From: Steroidobacteraceae bacterium
GTDB taxonomy: Bacteria; Pseudomonadota; Gammaproteobacteria; Steroidobacterales; Steroidobacteraceae
Assembly (NCBI GenBank): GCA_041395505.1
Contig: JAWLAG010000002.1
Location: 1 to 64,000 of the forward strand
Reading direction: 5' to 3'
Length of the DNA: 64,000 bases
The notes beneath the pieces are model-generated. The model was given only the letters and a program-made list of their open reading frames with translations, did not search any database and was not told where the DNA came from. Below, piece after piece: positions 1 through 8,329 of the stretch. Numbering within the stretch: the stretch's first letter is position 1; every line of letters starts with the position of its first letter. Made by a program: the position numbers and the translations under genes.

Positions 1-1176
1 TACACGGCGCTGAGCACGCTGGGCCCCGCCTACACCTTCCGGACGGATGTCCTGGCCGACGGTGAAATCGCCGGCAATGAATTGCGCGGAAATCTCGTGT
101 TCCGCGGCGGCGGCGACCCGAAGCTCGTCATCGAGAATTTCTGGTTGCTCGTCGAGAAGGTGCGCGCGTACGGGCTGCAACGCATCCAGGGCGATGTGCT
201 GCTGGATCGCACGGCGTTTGCATCGGGCGACGATGACCCGGCGATCGACGGGCGGGATGACGGTCGCGCGTACGAAGTCGGCCCGGACCCGCTGCTGCTG
301 AACTTCAAGGCGGTCGGATTCACCTTCATCCCGGAGCCGCGCGCCGGACGGGCACGCATCGTGGTGGTGCCGGAGATCGCCGGCATGAACACGCCCGCCA
401 GCATAGCGCTCGGCGATCGGCCCTGCGCCGCATGGCGCAGCGCCGTGCGCGCGGACTTCTCCGTGCCGCTCGCCCCAAAATTCACCGGCAGTTTTCCCCG
501 CGACTGTGCCGAACGCGCGATCTACATGGGCGCCCTTTCGCACGATGCCTATTTCGGTGGCGTTTTTCGCGCGCTGTGGGAACGCGAGGGTGGCCGCTGG
601 TCCGGACGAGTGCGCAGCGCCGCGACGCCGCCAGCCGCGGCGCTGCTTGCAAGCCTCGAATCGGCGCCCCTCGCGGCGCTCATTCGCGACAGCAACAAAT
701 TCAGCAACAACGTGATGACGCGTCAGATCTATCTCACCATCGGCGCCACGCGGTTTGGCGCGCCTGGAGACACAGATAAAGCCGAACGCGCCACCCGGCA
801 ATTTCTGGCAAGTCGCGGCCTCGCCATGAGTGAACTTCGCATCGAGAATGGTTCCGGACTCTCGCCGCGCGAGCGCATTTCCGCTGACAGCCTCGCGGCT
901 CTGTTGCGCGATGCCTACTACAGCAAGGTGATGCCCGAGCTCATGACTTCGCTGCCGATCGCAGGCGTCGACGGCACGATGCGCACTCGCCGTGTCGCGG
1001 CTGGCAGTGCGCACATCAAGACGGGCATGTTGACAGGCGTGCGCGCCATCGCAGGCTATGTGCTCGCGCGCAGCGGCCATCGCTATGCGGTAGTTGCCAT
1101 CATCAATCATCGCAATGCGGGATCCGCGCAGCGGGTTCACGACGCATTGCTCGACTGGGTCTATGACAATGGCTGA
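1..1176 (+). CDS. dacB: D-alanyl-D-alanine carboxypeptidase/endopeptidase, PBP4 class (5' end outside window)
   Basis: This is the C-terminal part of a class C low-molecular-weight penicillin-binding protein. Such proteins trim stem peptides and cut 4-3 crosslinks of peptidoglycan in the periplasm. The reading frame is open from base 1, so the signal peptide and the N-terminal SxxK motif lie upstream of the window. The visible part starts within the PBP4 domain (GNLVFRGGGDPKL). It carries the SxN motif in DSNKFSNN and the KTG motif in HIKTGMLTG. The VOC protein gene begins 14 bases before this stop, so the two may be translated together. The family call is firm, but the total length cannot be judged. 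Confidence 0.9.
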   Translation, partial: YTALSTLGPAYTFRTDVLADGEIAGNELRGNLVFRGGGDPKLVIENFWLLVEKVRAYGLQRIQGDVLLDRTAFASGDDDPAIDGRDDGRAYEVGPDPLLLNFKAVGFTFIPEPRAGRARIVVVPEIAGMNTPASIALGDRPCAAWRSAVRADFSVPLAPKFTGSFPRDCAERAIYMGALSHDAYFGGVFRALWEREGGRWSGRVRSAATPPAAALLASLESAPLAALIRDSNKFSNNVMTRQIYLTIGATRFGAPGDTDKAERATRQFLASRGLAMSELRIENGSGLSPRERISADSLAALLRDAYYSKVMPELMTSLPIAGVDGTMRTRRVAAGSAHIKTGMLTGVRAIAGYVLARSGHRYAVVAIINHRNAGSAQRVHDALLDWVYDNG

Positions 1177-1630
1177 ACAACGACCAAGTGCTGGTTCCTG
1201 CGTTCGTCTGCAGCGCGCCAATGTGCTCGTGAGCGACCTCGATCGCGCACTCGCTTTCTATCGCGACGTGCTCGGCTTCCGCCTCGACTTCGTGCAGGAG
1301 CCCGACGGATCGTCGTATTCCTACCCGGTCTTCGAGATTCCGCGCCATGCCAGACTGCGATTCGCGGCACTCTCGACGGCCGCCCAGCAGCGCGTGCTCG
1401 CGTTGACCGAAGTGAGCGGCACAGTGCTGCCGCCGCGCAGCCTGCCGCGCCGCAGCGCCATCGTACTGGACGTCGAGGACGTCGATGCCGTGGTCGATGG
1501 CGCGAAGGCCCTGGGCCTTACGGTCTATGACGAAGAAAAGCTCGTGACGCACGACGGGCGGATCGGACGCGAAGTCGGCATCGCGGACTTCGACGACAAC
1601 CTGGTCGTGATCTATCGCATCACACGTTGA
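1163..1630 (+). CDS. VOC (glyoxalase/bleomycin-resistance fold) family protein
   Basis: This is a cytoplasmic single-domain protein of about 155 residues with the paired beta-alpha-beta-beta-beta modules of the vicinal-oxygen-chelate fold. The first module is clear in NVLVSDLDRALAFYRDVLGF. The second runs through VLDVEDVDAVVDGAKALG and ends in DFDDNLVVIY. Substrates in this superfamily vary widely, including metalloenzymes and antibiotic-binding proteins, so no reaction is assigned. The chosen ATG overlaps the dacB 3' end, and a second ATG lies two codons further in. A longer upstream reading would run through dacB coding sequence and is unlikely. The 3' end overlaps convergent ychF by 11 bases. 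Confidence 0.8.
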   Translation: MTMAEQRPSAGSCVRLQRANVLVSDLDRALAFYRDVLGFRLDFVQEPDGSSYSYPVFEIPRHARLRFAALSTAAQQRVLALTEVSGTVLPPRSLPRRSAIVLDVEDVDAVVDGAKALGLTVYDEEKLVTHDGRIGREVGIADFDDNLVVIYRITR

Positions 1631-2711
1631 AGCGAAAGTGCATGACGTCGGCTTCGTGCACCCGATACTCCTTGCCTTCGAGCCGTAGCTTGCCGGCCTG
1701 CCTGGCCCCTGCTTCGCCACCATTGCGAATATAGTCATCGAAAGCGATGACTTCGGCGCGTATGAAGCCGCGCTCGAAATCGGTATGGATGGCGCCGGCC
1801 GCTTGTGGGGCCGTGGCGCCCTCGCGCACCGTCCAGGCGCGCACTTCCTTCGGTCCGGCCGTGAAGTAGGTCTGCAGGCCGAGCAGGCGGTAGGCGCCGC
1901 GGATCACGCGATCGAGCCCCGGTTCGTCGAACCCGAGCTCGGCGAGAAATGGAGCACGGTCCGCTTCGTCGAGTTGCGAGATCTCGGCTTCGATTGCGGC
2001 ACACACCGCCACGACGACAGCGCCCTCCCGGGCGGCGCGCTCGGTGACCTGGTCGAGCAAGGGATTGCCTTTGAATCCAGACTCGGCAACATTCGCCACG
2101 TACATGACGGGCTTGGCCGTCAGCAGGTGCAACTCGCGCAAATCGCGGAGCGCGTCGTCGGCGAGGGACAGCGAGCGAACCGGGCGACCCGCATCGAGCG
2201 CATCGCGCACGGTCGCGAACAAATCACGTCGGCGCATTGCGTCCTTGTCGCCGCTCTTGGCCGCCTTGGCCGCGCGGTCGACGGCTTTGTCGACGGTCGC
2301 AAGATCCGCGAGCGCGAGCTCGGTGTCGATGACGTCGATGTCATCGACAGGGCGCACACGCCCCGCCACGTGCACGATGTCACTGTCTTCGAAGCACCGC
2401 ACCACGTGCGCGATGGCATCGACTTCGCGGATATGCGAGAGGAATTGGTTACCGAGACCCTCGCCTTCGGCGGCACCGGCCACCAAACCCGCGATGTCGA
2501 CGAACTCCACGGTGGTCGGCACGATCTTCTCGGGATGGACGATCGCCGCGAGCTGTGCCAGGCGCGGATCGGGCACTGCGACGATGCCGACATTGGGATC
2601 GATCGTGCAAAACGGATAGTTCTCCGCTGCGATCCCCGAGCGCGTGAGCGCATTGAAGAGTGTCGACTTGCCGACGTTCGGCAGGCCAACGATGCCGCAT
2701 TTGATTCCCAC
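1620..2711 (-). CDS. ychF: Redox-responsive P-loop ATPase/GTPase YchF (OLA1 family)
   Basis: YchF belongs to the Obg-related family of P-loop NTPases, prefers ATP, binds ribosomes and modulates translation and oxidative-stress responses. The 363 residues match the usual length. Walker A is GLPNVGKST at residues 9-17, the switch II region DIAGLVAGA begins near residue 72, and NVAE replaces the classical NKxD specificity motif, as is characteristic of YchF. A C-terminal TGS domain follows (LGLQTYFTAGPKEVRAW). The gene starts two bases after pth ends, giving the widespread pth-ychF pair in which translation factors are co-expressed. Confidence 0.97.
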   Translation of the reverse strand: MGIKCGIVGLPNVGKSTLFNALTRSGIAAENYPFCTIDPNVGIVAVPDPRLAQLAAIVHPEKIVPTTVEFVDIAGLVAGAAEGEGLGNQFLSHIREVDAIAHVVRCFEDSDIVHVAGRVRPVDDIDVIDTELALADLATVDKAVDRAAKAAKSGDKDAMRRRDLFATVRDALDAGRPVRSLSLADDALRDLRELHLLTAKPVMYVANVAESGFKGNPLLDQVTERAAREGAVVVAVCAAIEAEISQLDEADRAPFLAELGFDEPGLDRVIRGAYRLLGLQTYFTAGPKEVRAWTVREGATAPQAAGAIHTDFERGFIRAEVIAFDDYIRNGGEAGARQAGKLRLEGKEYRVHEADVMHFRFNV

Positions 2712-2712
2712 C

Positions 2713-3300
2713 TCAGTCGCTCTCCCGGCGATGAAGGCTATTCATCACCTTGTCCGCCCCATCCTGCAGCAGCTCCGGCACCAGTGCCACCGCGCGTGCA
2801 ACCGCATCGTCGATCGCGACGCGCTGTTCGGAACGCGCGCGCGTGAGGAGGTAATCCGCCACCAGGTCCTTGTGCCCCGGATGGCCGACACCGATGCGCA
2901 ATCGCCAGAAATCCGCGCCACAGGTGGCGATGATGTCGCGCAGGCCATTGTTGCCGCCATGGCCGCCACCGAACTTGAGTCGCAGCGCGCCCGGTGGCAG
3001 ATCGATTTCATCGTGTATCACCAGCGTCTCCGCGAGCGTGATACGGTAGTAGTCGCAGAATGCCCGCAACGCCTGGCCGCTGCGATTCATATAGGTCAGC
3101 GGTTGCAGCAGCCAGCAATCGAAATCGCCGATGCGTGCCCGGACGCAGCGCGCCTGGTATTGCGGTTCGCGGCGCAACTGCACCTGGCAACGCGCAGCCA
3201 ATGCGTCGATGAACCAGAAACCGGCGTTATGCGGCGTGTCGCGGTATTCCTCGCCGGGATTACCGAGACCCGCCAACAGCTTGAAATGCGGTACAGCCAT
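2713..3300 (-). CDS. pth: Peptidyl-tRNA hydrolase
   Basis: Pth frees tRNA from peptidyl-tRNAs that drop off ribosomes, in the cytoplasm. The 195-residue protein has all expected active-site residues: N14 in GLGNPG, catalytic H24 in DTPHNAGF, N72 in MNRSG, D97 in HDEIDLPPG and N118 in HGGNNGL. It lies downstream of rplY across a 63-base gap that contains a perfect 12-bp inverted repeat, and it runs directly into ychF. The order rplY-pth-ychF is conserved in gammaproteobacteria. Confidence 0.97.
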   Translation of the reverse strand: MAVPHFKLLAGLGNPGEEYRDTPHNAGFWFIDALAARCQVQLRREPQYQARCVRARIGDFDCWLLQPLTYMNRSGQALRAFCDYYRITLAETLVIHDEIDLPPGALRLKFGGGHGGNNGLRDIIATCGADFWRLRIGVGHPGHKDLVADYLLTRARSEQRVAIDDAVARAVALVPELLQDGADKVMNSLHRRESD

Positions 3301-3322
3301 TGCGCGAACGCAGCGGGACGAC

Positions 3323-3352
3323 GTGACCTGCGCCTGTCCGGGCGCAGGTCAC
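3323..3352. repeat. Perfect 12-bp inverted repeat between rplY and pth
   Basis: The arms GTGACCTGCGCC and GGCGCAGGTCAC are perfectly complementary around a 6-base loop. The hairpin lies in the 63-base gap between the rplY stop and the pth start. On the leftward transcript no run of U follows, so it does not look like a standard intrinsic terminator. It may protect an mRNA end, set an rplY:pth expression ratio, or bind a protein. Confidence 0.6.
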
Positions 3353-3363
3353 ACGTCCAAAAC

Positions 3364-4071
3364 TCAACCCTTCTTGGCGTCTTTCTTGGCGTCCGCTGCC
3401 GGCGCTGCAGGTGCTGCACCGGCCGCGGCAGGCGCTGCGGCCTCGCCCGCCGCCGGTGTTGCGGCTGCGGCCTCGGCCACGGGCTCGGGCTCTGCGGCAC
3501 GCGGGCTGTGGATGTTGACCACCGGCACGTTGTTGCCGTGCTTGAGCTCGCTGAGTTCGACGCCTGGCGGCAAGGGGATATCGGAGAGGAACTTGGTCTC
3601 GTTCAGGTGCATCTCCGACAGATCCAGCTCGAGAAACTCGGGCAGGTCCTTCGGCAGGCATTGCACTTCGACATCGGCAATACGATGCGACACGACGCCG
3701 CCTTCTGTCTTGACGCCGGGTGAACCCGCCTCGCCCTTGAAGTGGATCGGCACGTGCAGCCGGATGCGCTCGTTCTCGAGCACGCGCTGCAGATCGAGGT
3801 GCACGACCATATTGCGCGCCGGGTGCATCTGCAGATCCTTGACGATGGCCGGTTGCGCGGCGTCGCCGAGCTTCAGATTGATGATGGATGAATAGAATTT
3901 CTCGTTGCCCACCACGGTCAGCAGCTGGGCATGGTCGAGCGACAGACTCTTTGGGTCCGCACCACCACCATAAAGTATTGCCGGCACGCGACCAGCGCGA
4001 CGCAGGCGGCGGCTCGCACCCTTGCCTGAATCGTCACGCGGCGCGGCATTGATTTCAAACGCTACACGCAT
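3364..4071 (-). CDS. rplY: 50S ribosomal protein L25, long form with Ctc/TL5-type C-terminal domain
   Basis: L25 binds 5S rRNA in the large ribosomal subunit. With 235 residues this is the two-domain form: an N-terminal L25 fold (KGASRRLRRAGRVPAILYGG near residue 18) followed by the beta-rich C-terminal domain (LHVPIHFKGEAGSPGVKTEG). The short E. coli protein lacks that second domain. The last 45 residues or so are a low-complexity Ala/Pro/Glu tail ending in Lys/Asp, probably disordered. It lies downstream of prs and upstream of pth on the same strand, as in related genomes. Confidence 0.95.
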   Translation of the reverse strand: MRVAFEINAAPRDDSGKGASRRLRRAGRVPAILYGGGADPKSLSLDHAQLLTVVGNEKFYSSIINLKLGDAAQPAIVKDLQMHPARNMVVHLDLQRVLENERIRLHVPIHFKGEAGSPGVKTEGGVVSHRIADVEVQCLPKDLPEFLELDLSEMHLNETKFLSDIPLPPGVELSELKHGNNVPVVNIHSPRAAEPEPVAEAAAATPAAGEAAAPAAAGAAPAAPAADAKKDAKKG

Positions 4072-4145
4072 TGTTGTCTCCTGTTACTCGTTCGCAAAGA
4101 CCGCCACCCGCGACCAGGTTGCGGCCCACCATAAAACCTGTCGTG

Positions 4146-5099
4146 TCAATCGACGTACAGCGAGCTGACCGACTCTTCGTCGCGAATGCGACGAATCGTT
4201 TCGGCGAGCAGTGCCGCCACCGACAGGACACGAATGCGCCGGCATTTCTGTGCCGGCGCGCTCAATGGGATGGTATCGGTCACGACCAGCTCGTCGAGCG
4301 CTGAATTGCCAATACGGTCGAGCGCCTGCCCCGACAGCACGGCGTGCGTGATGTAGGCGACGACCTTTGCCGCGCCTTCGTCCTTCAACGCCTGCGCCGC
4401 CTGGCACAAGGTCCCTGCGGTGTCGACCATGTCATCGACCAGCACGCAGGTCCTGCCCGCAACCTCGCCGATGATGTTCATGACCTTGGATTCGTTGGGC
4501 CTCGGTCGGCGTTTGTCGATGATCGCGAGATCGGCATCATCGAGCCGCTTGGCGAGCGCCCGTGCGCGCACCACGCCGCCGACGTCGGGCGAGACGACGA
4601 TCATGTTGGGATAGGCCTGCTTCCATGCGTCGCCGAGCAACACCGGCGATGCATAAACGTTGTCCACGGGAATGTCGAAGAATCCCTGGATCTGATCGGC
4701 ATGCAGGTCGATGGTCAGCAGCCGATCGACGCCTGCGCTTGCAATCATGTTGGCGACGAGTTTTGCCGTGATCGCCGTGCGGGTGGCGCGCGGGCGGCGG
4801 TCCTGGCGGGCGTAGCCGAAGTAGGGAACGACCGCCGTGATCGTCTTGGCCGACGAGCGACGGCAGGCATCGACCATCACCAGCAGTTCGATCAGGTGGT
4901 CGTTCGCCGGTGGACAGGTCGACTGCACGATGAAGACGTCGCGCCCGCGCACGTTCTCCATGATCTCGACATTGACTTCGCCATCGCTGAAACGGCCAAC
5001 TTGCGCCCGACCGAGCGGCACCATCAGGTGGCGCGCCACCTCGTTGGCGAGGGCTGGCGTCGCATTGCCCGCAAAGAGCGCCAGAGCTTCAGAATCCAA
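4146..5099 (-). CDS. prs: Ribose-phosphate pyrophosphokinase (PRPP synthetase)
   Basis: The enzyme makes 5-phosphoribosyl-1-diphosphate from ribose-5-phosphate and ATP, feeding purine, pyrimidine, NAD, His and Trp synthesis. The 317 residues match class I enzymes. Diagnostic features are FSDGEVNVEI near residue 37, the flexible-loop region RQDRRPRATRTAITAK at residues 99-113, the metal-binding H133 in DLHADQIQGFF and the PRPP-binding motif CVLVDDMVDTAGT at residues 218-230. A 74-base gap separates it from rplY. tRNA-Gln lies immediately upstream on the same strand, so the tRNA and prs may share a transcript. Confidence 0.97.
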   Translation of the reverse strand: MDSEALALFAGNATPALANEVARHLMVPLGRAQVGRFSDGEVNVEIMENVRGRDVFIVQSTCPPANDHLIELLVMVDACRRSSAKTITAVVPYFGYARQDRRPRATRTAITAKLVANMIASAGVDRLLTIDLHADQIQGFFDIPVDNVYASPVLLGDAWKQAYPNMIVVSPDVGGVVRARALAKRLDDADLAIIDKRRPRPNESKVMNIIGEVAGRTCVLVDDMVDTAGTLCQAAQALKDEGAAKVVAYITHAVLSGQALDRIGNSALDELVVTDTIPLSAPAQKCRRIRVLSVAALLAETIRRIRDEESVSSLYVD

Positions 5100-5123
5100 G
5101 GCCTGTCCTTCTTATAAGTACTG

Positions 5124-5198
5124 TGGCTGGGGTGCCAGGATTCGAACCTGGGAATGGCGGGATCAAAACCCGCTGCCTTACCACTTGGCTACACCCCA
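5124..5198 (-). tRNA. tRNA-Gln (anticodon UUG)
   Basis: A 75-base cloverleaf reads on the minus strand. Its acceptor stem is TGGGGTG paired with CACCCCA, followed by discriminator G and an encoded CCA end. The anticodon loop contains TTG between GGGT and ATCCC, and the T arm has GGTTCGAATCC. It lies between ispE and prs, a position conserved in gammaproteobacteria. Because GatCAB is encoded elsewhere in this window, this tRNA could be charged by direct glutaminylation or by transamidation of Glu-tRNA(Gln). The sequence here cannot decide between them. Confidence 0.97.
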
Positions 5199-5204
5199 GC
5201 GGAG

Positions 5205-6056
5205 TCAAATCTGCAGCGGCGATTCGCGCACGCCCCTCGCCACGAAACTCTGCCATCTATCCGGAACGCGCGCCGCCACACGTTCTGCCTCCTGCCAGCT
5301 CGTACATGCCAGGAAGACGCAGGAACCTGTACCGGTGAGGCGTGCCGGGCCGAAATCTCCCAACCAGTCGAGTGCTTCGGCTACCGCAGGATAGCGCCTG
5401 CGAACGACCAGTTCGCAATCATTGCGGCCGCCCGACTCGAAAAAGGCGCGTATTGTGATGAGCGGAGAATTTCGTGTCAAATCAGGCGCATGGAACACCT
5501 CCCGGGTGGACAGGGCGACCCTGGGATGGATGATCACGAACCAGCGCTCCGGCAGATCAATTGGGGTCAGGCGCTCGCCCAGACCTTCGGCGAAAGCCGA
5601 ATATCCTTCAATGAAAACAGGCACATCCGCTCCGAGCCCGAGGCCGAGACGGGCAAGCTCCGCGCGCGTGAGGCCGCAGTTCCAGGCATGGTTCAGGACC
5701 CGAAGGACGGTGGCTGCGTCGGAACTGCCACCGCCCAGCCCGCCGCCGACCGGGATACGCTTGCGCAGGGTGATGCTCGCGCCGCGCTGGACCCGGCAAT
5801 GTTCGCGCAAGGTCATCGCCGCCCGCCAGGCCAGATCGTCCTCGGCCGCGACGCCCGCCGGCCCGCCGCGGCACTCGATCCGGGGCTCGTCCAGCAACTC
5901 GAAGGACAACTCATCACCCCAGTCGAGCAGCTGATAGGCCGTCTGCAACTCGTGATATCCGTCGTCGCGTCGACCCACCACGTGCAGGAACAAATTGAGT
6001 TTCGCGGGCGCTGGCCACCAGCGACGGGATGCAACCGGCTCGCTCAACGTCGCCAT
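5205..6056 (-). CDS. ispE: 4-diphosphocytidyl-2-C-methyl-D-erythritol kinase
   Basis: IspE phosphorylates CDP-methylerythritol in the non-mevalonate isoprenoid pathway. The 283-residue protein is a GHMP kinase: K19 in PAPAKLNLFL, the glycine-rich ATP loop PVGGGLGGGSSDAA at residues 102-115 and the catalytic Asp of GADVPVFI near residue 144. The start codon overlaps the lolB 3' end by 13 bases, so the pair is probably translationally coupled. The order lolB-ispE-tRNA-prs is the standard gammaproteobacterial arrangement. Confidence 0.97.
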   Translation of the reverse strand: MATLSEPVASRRWWPAPAKLNLFLHVVGRRDDGYHELQTAYQLLDWGDELSFELLDEPRIECRGGPAGVAAEDDLAWRAAMTLREHCRVQRGASITLRKRIPVGGGLGGGSSDAATVLRVLNHAWNCGLTRAELARLGLGLGADVPVFIEGYSAFAEGLGERLTPIDLPERWFVIIHPRVALSTREVFHAPDLTRNSPLITIRAFFESGGRNDCELVVRRRYPAVAEALDWLGDFGPARLTGTGSCVFLACTSWQEAERVAARVPDRWQSFVARGVRESPLQI

Positions 6057-6643
6057 GTATTGATGAGTACCCGCAGTCGCGCAGCGCCCCGGCGCAACAC
6101 AATGCGCGTAGGCAACCAGCCAGCGGCCGTTTGCTCGAACGCATCGAAGTGCAGATCCCAGCCGTCCTGTTGCAGACCGACCAAGCGCTGCGCGGCCTCA
6201 TCGGGCAATTCCACGGCAGGCGACGCGGGCGCGGGAACACCCTGCAGCCAATAGCGCAGGCGCTCGATGGGTAGTTCGAAGCCGAGCTGGCGCTCGAGGA
6301 TCTCGCGCGCAGCGGCGCCATCGACGGACTCACCGCCTGCGGTCTGCACCGTCAGCTGACCGTCCTGCAGGGCGATGCGCAGAGCGCCAGCTCCGAGCGG
6401 TCCGCTGATGGCGACCGAAGATGCCTGCTGGAACTGTACCCAGGAAAAACTTCCAGAAAAACCCTGGTTGCCGGCCGCCGCGGCCATACGACCGTCGAGG
6501 GCGAATTCGCTGCGCCGCTGCAGTTGCTCGCGCAATTGCGGCCAGGGGAATTCGCGCCGTTCGGGTGCGGGCGGTTGGCTCACGCATGCGCCAAGCGCCA
6601 CGAGGCCGGCAGCTGCCAGCGCGCGCAAACGCACCGGGCTCAT
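6044..6643 (-). CDS. lolB: Outer-membrane lipoprotein receptor LolB
   Basis: LolB accepts lipoproteins from LolA and inserts them into the inner leaflet of the outer membrane. The start was set at MSPVRLRALAAAGL, which gives a short signal peptide and lipobox LGAC. A longer upstream reading would overlap the TPR gene heavily and lacks a signal peptide. The mature part of about 180 residues fits LolB, including FALDGRMAAAAGNQGFSGSF and the later LPIERLRYWLQGVP. The start shares an ATGA junction with the upstream TPR gene stop. Sequence identity in this family is low, so position before ispE adds weight. Confidence 0.88.
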   Translation of the reverse strand: MSPVRLRALAAAGLVALGACVSQPPAPERREFPWPQLREQLQRRSEFALDGRMAAAAGNQGFSGSFSWVQFQQASSVAISGPLGAGALRIALQDGQLTVQTAGGESVDGAAAREILERQLGFELPIERLRYWLQGVPAPASPAVELPDEAAQRLVGLQQDGWDLHFDAFEQTAAGWLPTRIVLRRGAARLRVLINTWRR

Positions 6644-8271
6644 GATTTTTCGTTGGCCGTGAGCCTTTCGATCGTGCGGCGCAGCGGCTGCGAGTCGGGT
6701 TGATACACGAGTGCACGCGCCCAGATCGCGCGCGCCTCGCTCTTGCGACCGAGTTGCCATAGCGCCTCGCCCCAGTGCGCGGCAATTTCACTGTCACGCA
6801 ACTGCCGATAGGCGCGTTCGAAATATTCCAGTGCCGCCGCAGGCCGCTTCTGCGCAACCAGCGACCAGCCCATGCTGTCGAGAATCGCGGGCGAGTCCGG
6901 CATTTCGCCGAGCGCCTCGGCAATGAGCCGGTTGCCACGTTTCAGCTCGCGGCCATGATCGACGAGCGTATAACCAAGGGCGTTTTGCAGATTTGGATCG
7001 CCGGGACGATCGGCGAGCAGTTTATCGAAGGTCGCAACCGCGTCGTCGATGCGGCCGGCTCGCTCCTGTGCGGCCGCCAGCTGGTAGCGCACCTGAGAAT
7101 GTCCGGGATATTGCTGCAGCAGGGCCTGCAGATGGGTGATGGCATCGTCAGGCGCGCCGCCTTCGGTGAGCAACTGGGCTCGGGTCAATTCGGTCGGCAG
7201 GCGCTGTTGGGCGGACGCGAGAGAAACGTCATCGAGCAATGCCATGGCCGCATCGCGCTCGCCGCCCGCAAGTTGCAGCCGCGCAGCGCGCACGCGCACG
7301 GCGAGCCCGGCGCCGGCTTCGATCAGTTGCTGGTAGCGCCGCAATGCTTCTTCGCGATCACCACGCCGCTCGGCAATGACCGCCAGGTAATAGAGCGCCT
7401 CGCCAGCGCCGGCAGTCGCTTGCATGCGATCGCGAAAGCGCTTTTCCGCATCGTCGAAATCGCCGCTCGAATAGGCAAGAAGCGCCAACCGGCGACTCGC
7501 CTCATCGGCCGCATCACTATCGAGAAAGGAAGAGTATTCGGCGTAGGCGGCTTCCTTGCGATCGAGGATCGCAAGTGTCTCTGCCGGCGCAAAACGGAAG
7601 GACTCCTTGTCGAGAGCAGCCGCACGCCGTGCTGCCTGCAAGGCCTCGTCCGCGCGGCCGCGCAGGGCGTCGATGCGCGATTGCAGTTGCTGCGCCTGCG
7701 CTTCGGCAGCATTGCGCTTCATGAGAACGGCGTTCCATTGCGCTGCCTTCTTGAGCTGATTCGCTTGCATGGCCAGTTCGATCATGGTCGTGAGCGAGGC
7801 ATCGCCCAGGGTGTCGAACTTGAGCGCCGGTTCGAAGGCACGCAGCACGGCATACGCGCCGGCCGCGTCGCTTGCCACCGGCACGACACCGTCGATGAAT
7901 TCATCGCGCTCCGCGGCGCCCTCGGGCATCGCCCGCTCGAGCGCGCGAGTGGCATCCTGCAGACGAAACTGCTGCATGGCGAGGAGCGCCTCGAATCGCC
8001 GCGCATTGCGATCCTCAGGCGCCAGCTCGAGCCATCGGGTGACCGCAACCGCTGCCGTGTCGAGCTGATCGCACTCGACGGCGACATCAGCCGCGCGGGC
8101 CGCAACCGCAGCCGACTGGCTCGCGTTGGCAGCCTGCAGATAGGTTTCGGCGGCTTGTCGGCATTCGCCCTGGTTGAACGCGAGCTCGGCCTGCTGCGCG
8201 AGCTCGTACTGGGTTGGTGGAGCGGCGATTGCGCTCGTCGCCAGCGCCAGACAGATGAACAGTATGCGCAT
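6640..8271 (-). CDS. Secreted TPR-repeat protein upstream of lolB
   Basis: This protein of about 543 residues begins with a signal peptide (MRILFICLALATSAIA) and continues almost entirely as helix-turn-helix tetratricopeptide-like repeats, for example ALLQQYPGHSQVRYQLAAAQ and the terminal repeat ALEYFERAYRQLRDSEIAAH. It should act as a periplasmic or envelope scaffold. Comparable TPR genes precede lolB in Xanthomonadales, Pseudomonas and relatives, and no enzymatic domain is visible. An in-frame GTG six codons upstream is possible, but the ATG gives the cleaner signal peptide. The gene diverges from prfA across about 60 bases and ends in an ATGA overlap with lolB. Confidence 0.8.
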   Translation of the reverse strand: MRILFICLALATSAIAAPPTQYELAQQAELAFNQGECRQAAETYLQAANASQSAAVAARAADVAVECDQLDTAAVAVTRWLELAPEDRNARRFEALLAMQQFRLQDATRALERAMPEGAAERDEFIDGVVPVASDAAGAYAVLRAFEPALKFDTLGDASLTTMIELAMQANQLKKAAQWNAVLMKRNAAEAQAQQLQSRIDALRGRADEALQAARRAAALDKESFRFAPAETLAILDRKEAAYAEYSSFLDSDAADEASRRLALLAYSSGDFDDAEKRFRDRMQATAGAGEALYYLAVIAERRGDREEALRRYQQLIEAGAGLAVRVRAARLQLAGGERDAAMALLDDVSLASAQQRLPTELTRAQLLTEGGAPDDAITHLQALLQQYPGHSQVRYQLAAAQERAGRIDDAVATFDKLLADRPGDPNLQNALGYTLVDHGRELKRGNRLIAEALGEMPDSPAILDSMGWSLVAQKRPAAALEYFERAYRQLRDSEIAAHWGEALWQLGRKSEARAIWARALVYQPDSQPLRRTIERLTANEKS

Positions 8272-8329
8272 CAGTGCACTATAGCTCACTTATACTTCAC
8301 GGCGTGAGCGCAGCAGGTCGCAGAAATTG

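Noticed and set aside
3323..3352. Intrinsic terminator after rplY
   Set aside because: The hairpin is strong but no U tract follows on the leftward transcript, and pth must be expressed downstream.
6775..8307. Long rightward open frame opposite the TPR gene
   Set aside because: The leftward frame has a signal peptide and TPR repeats. This one shows no motif.
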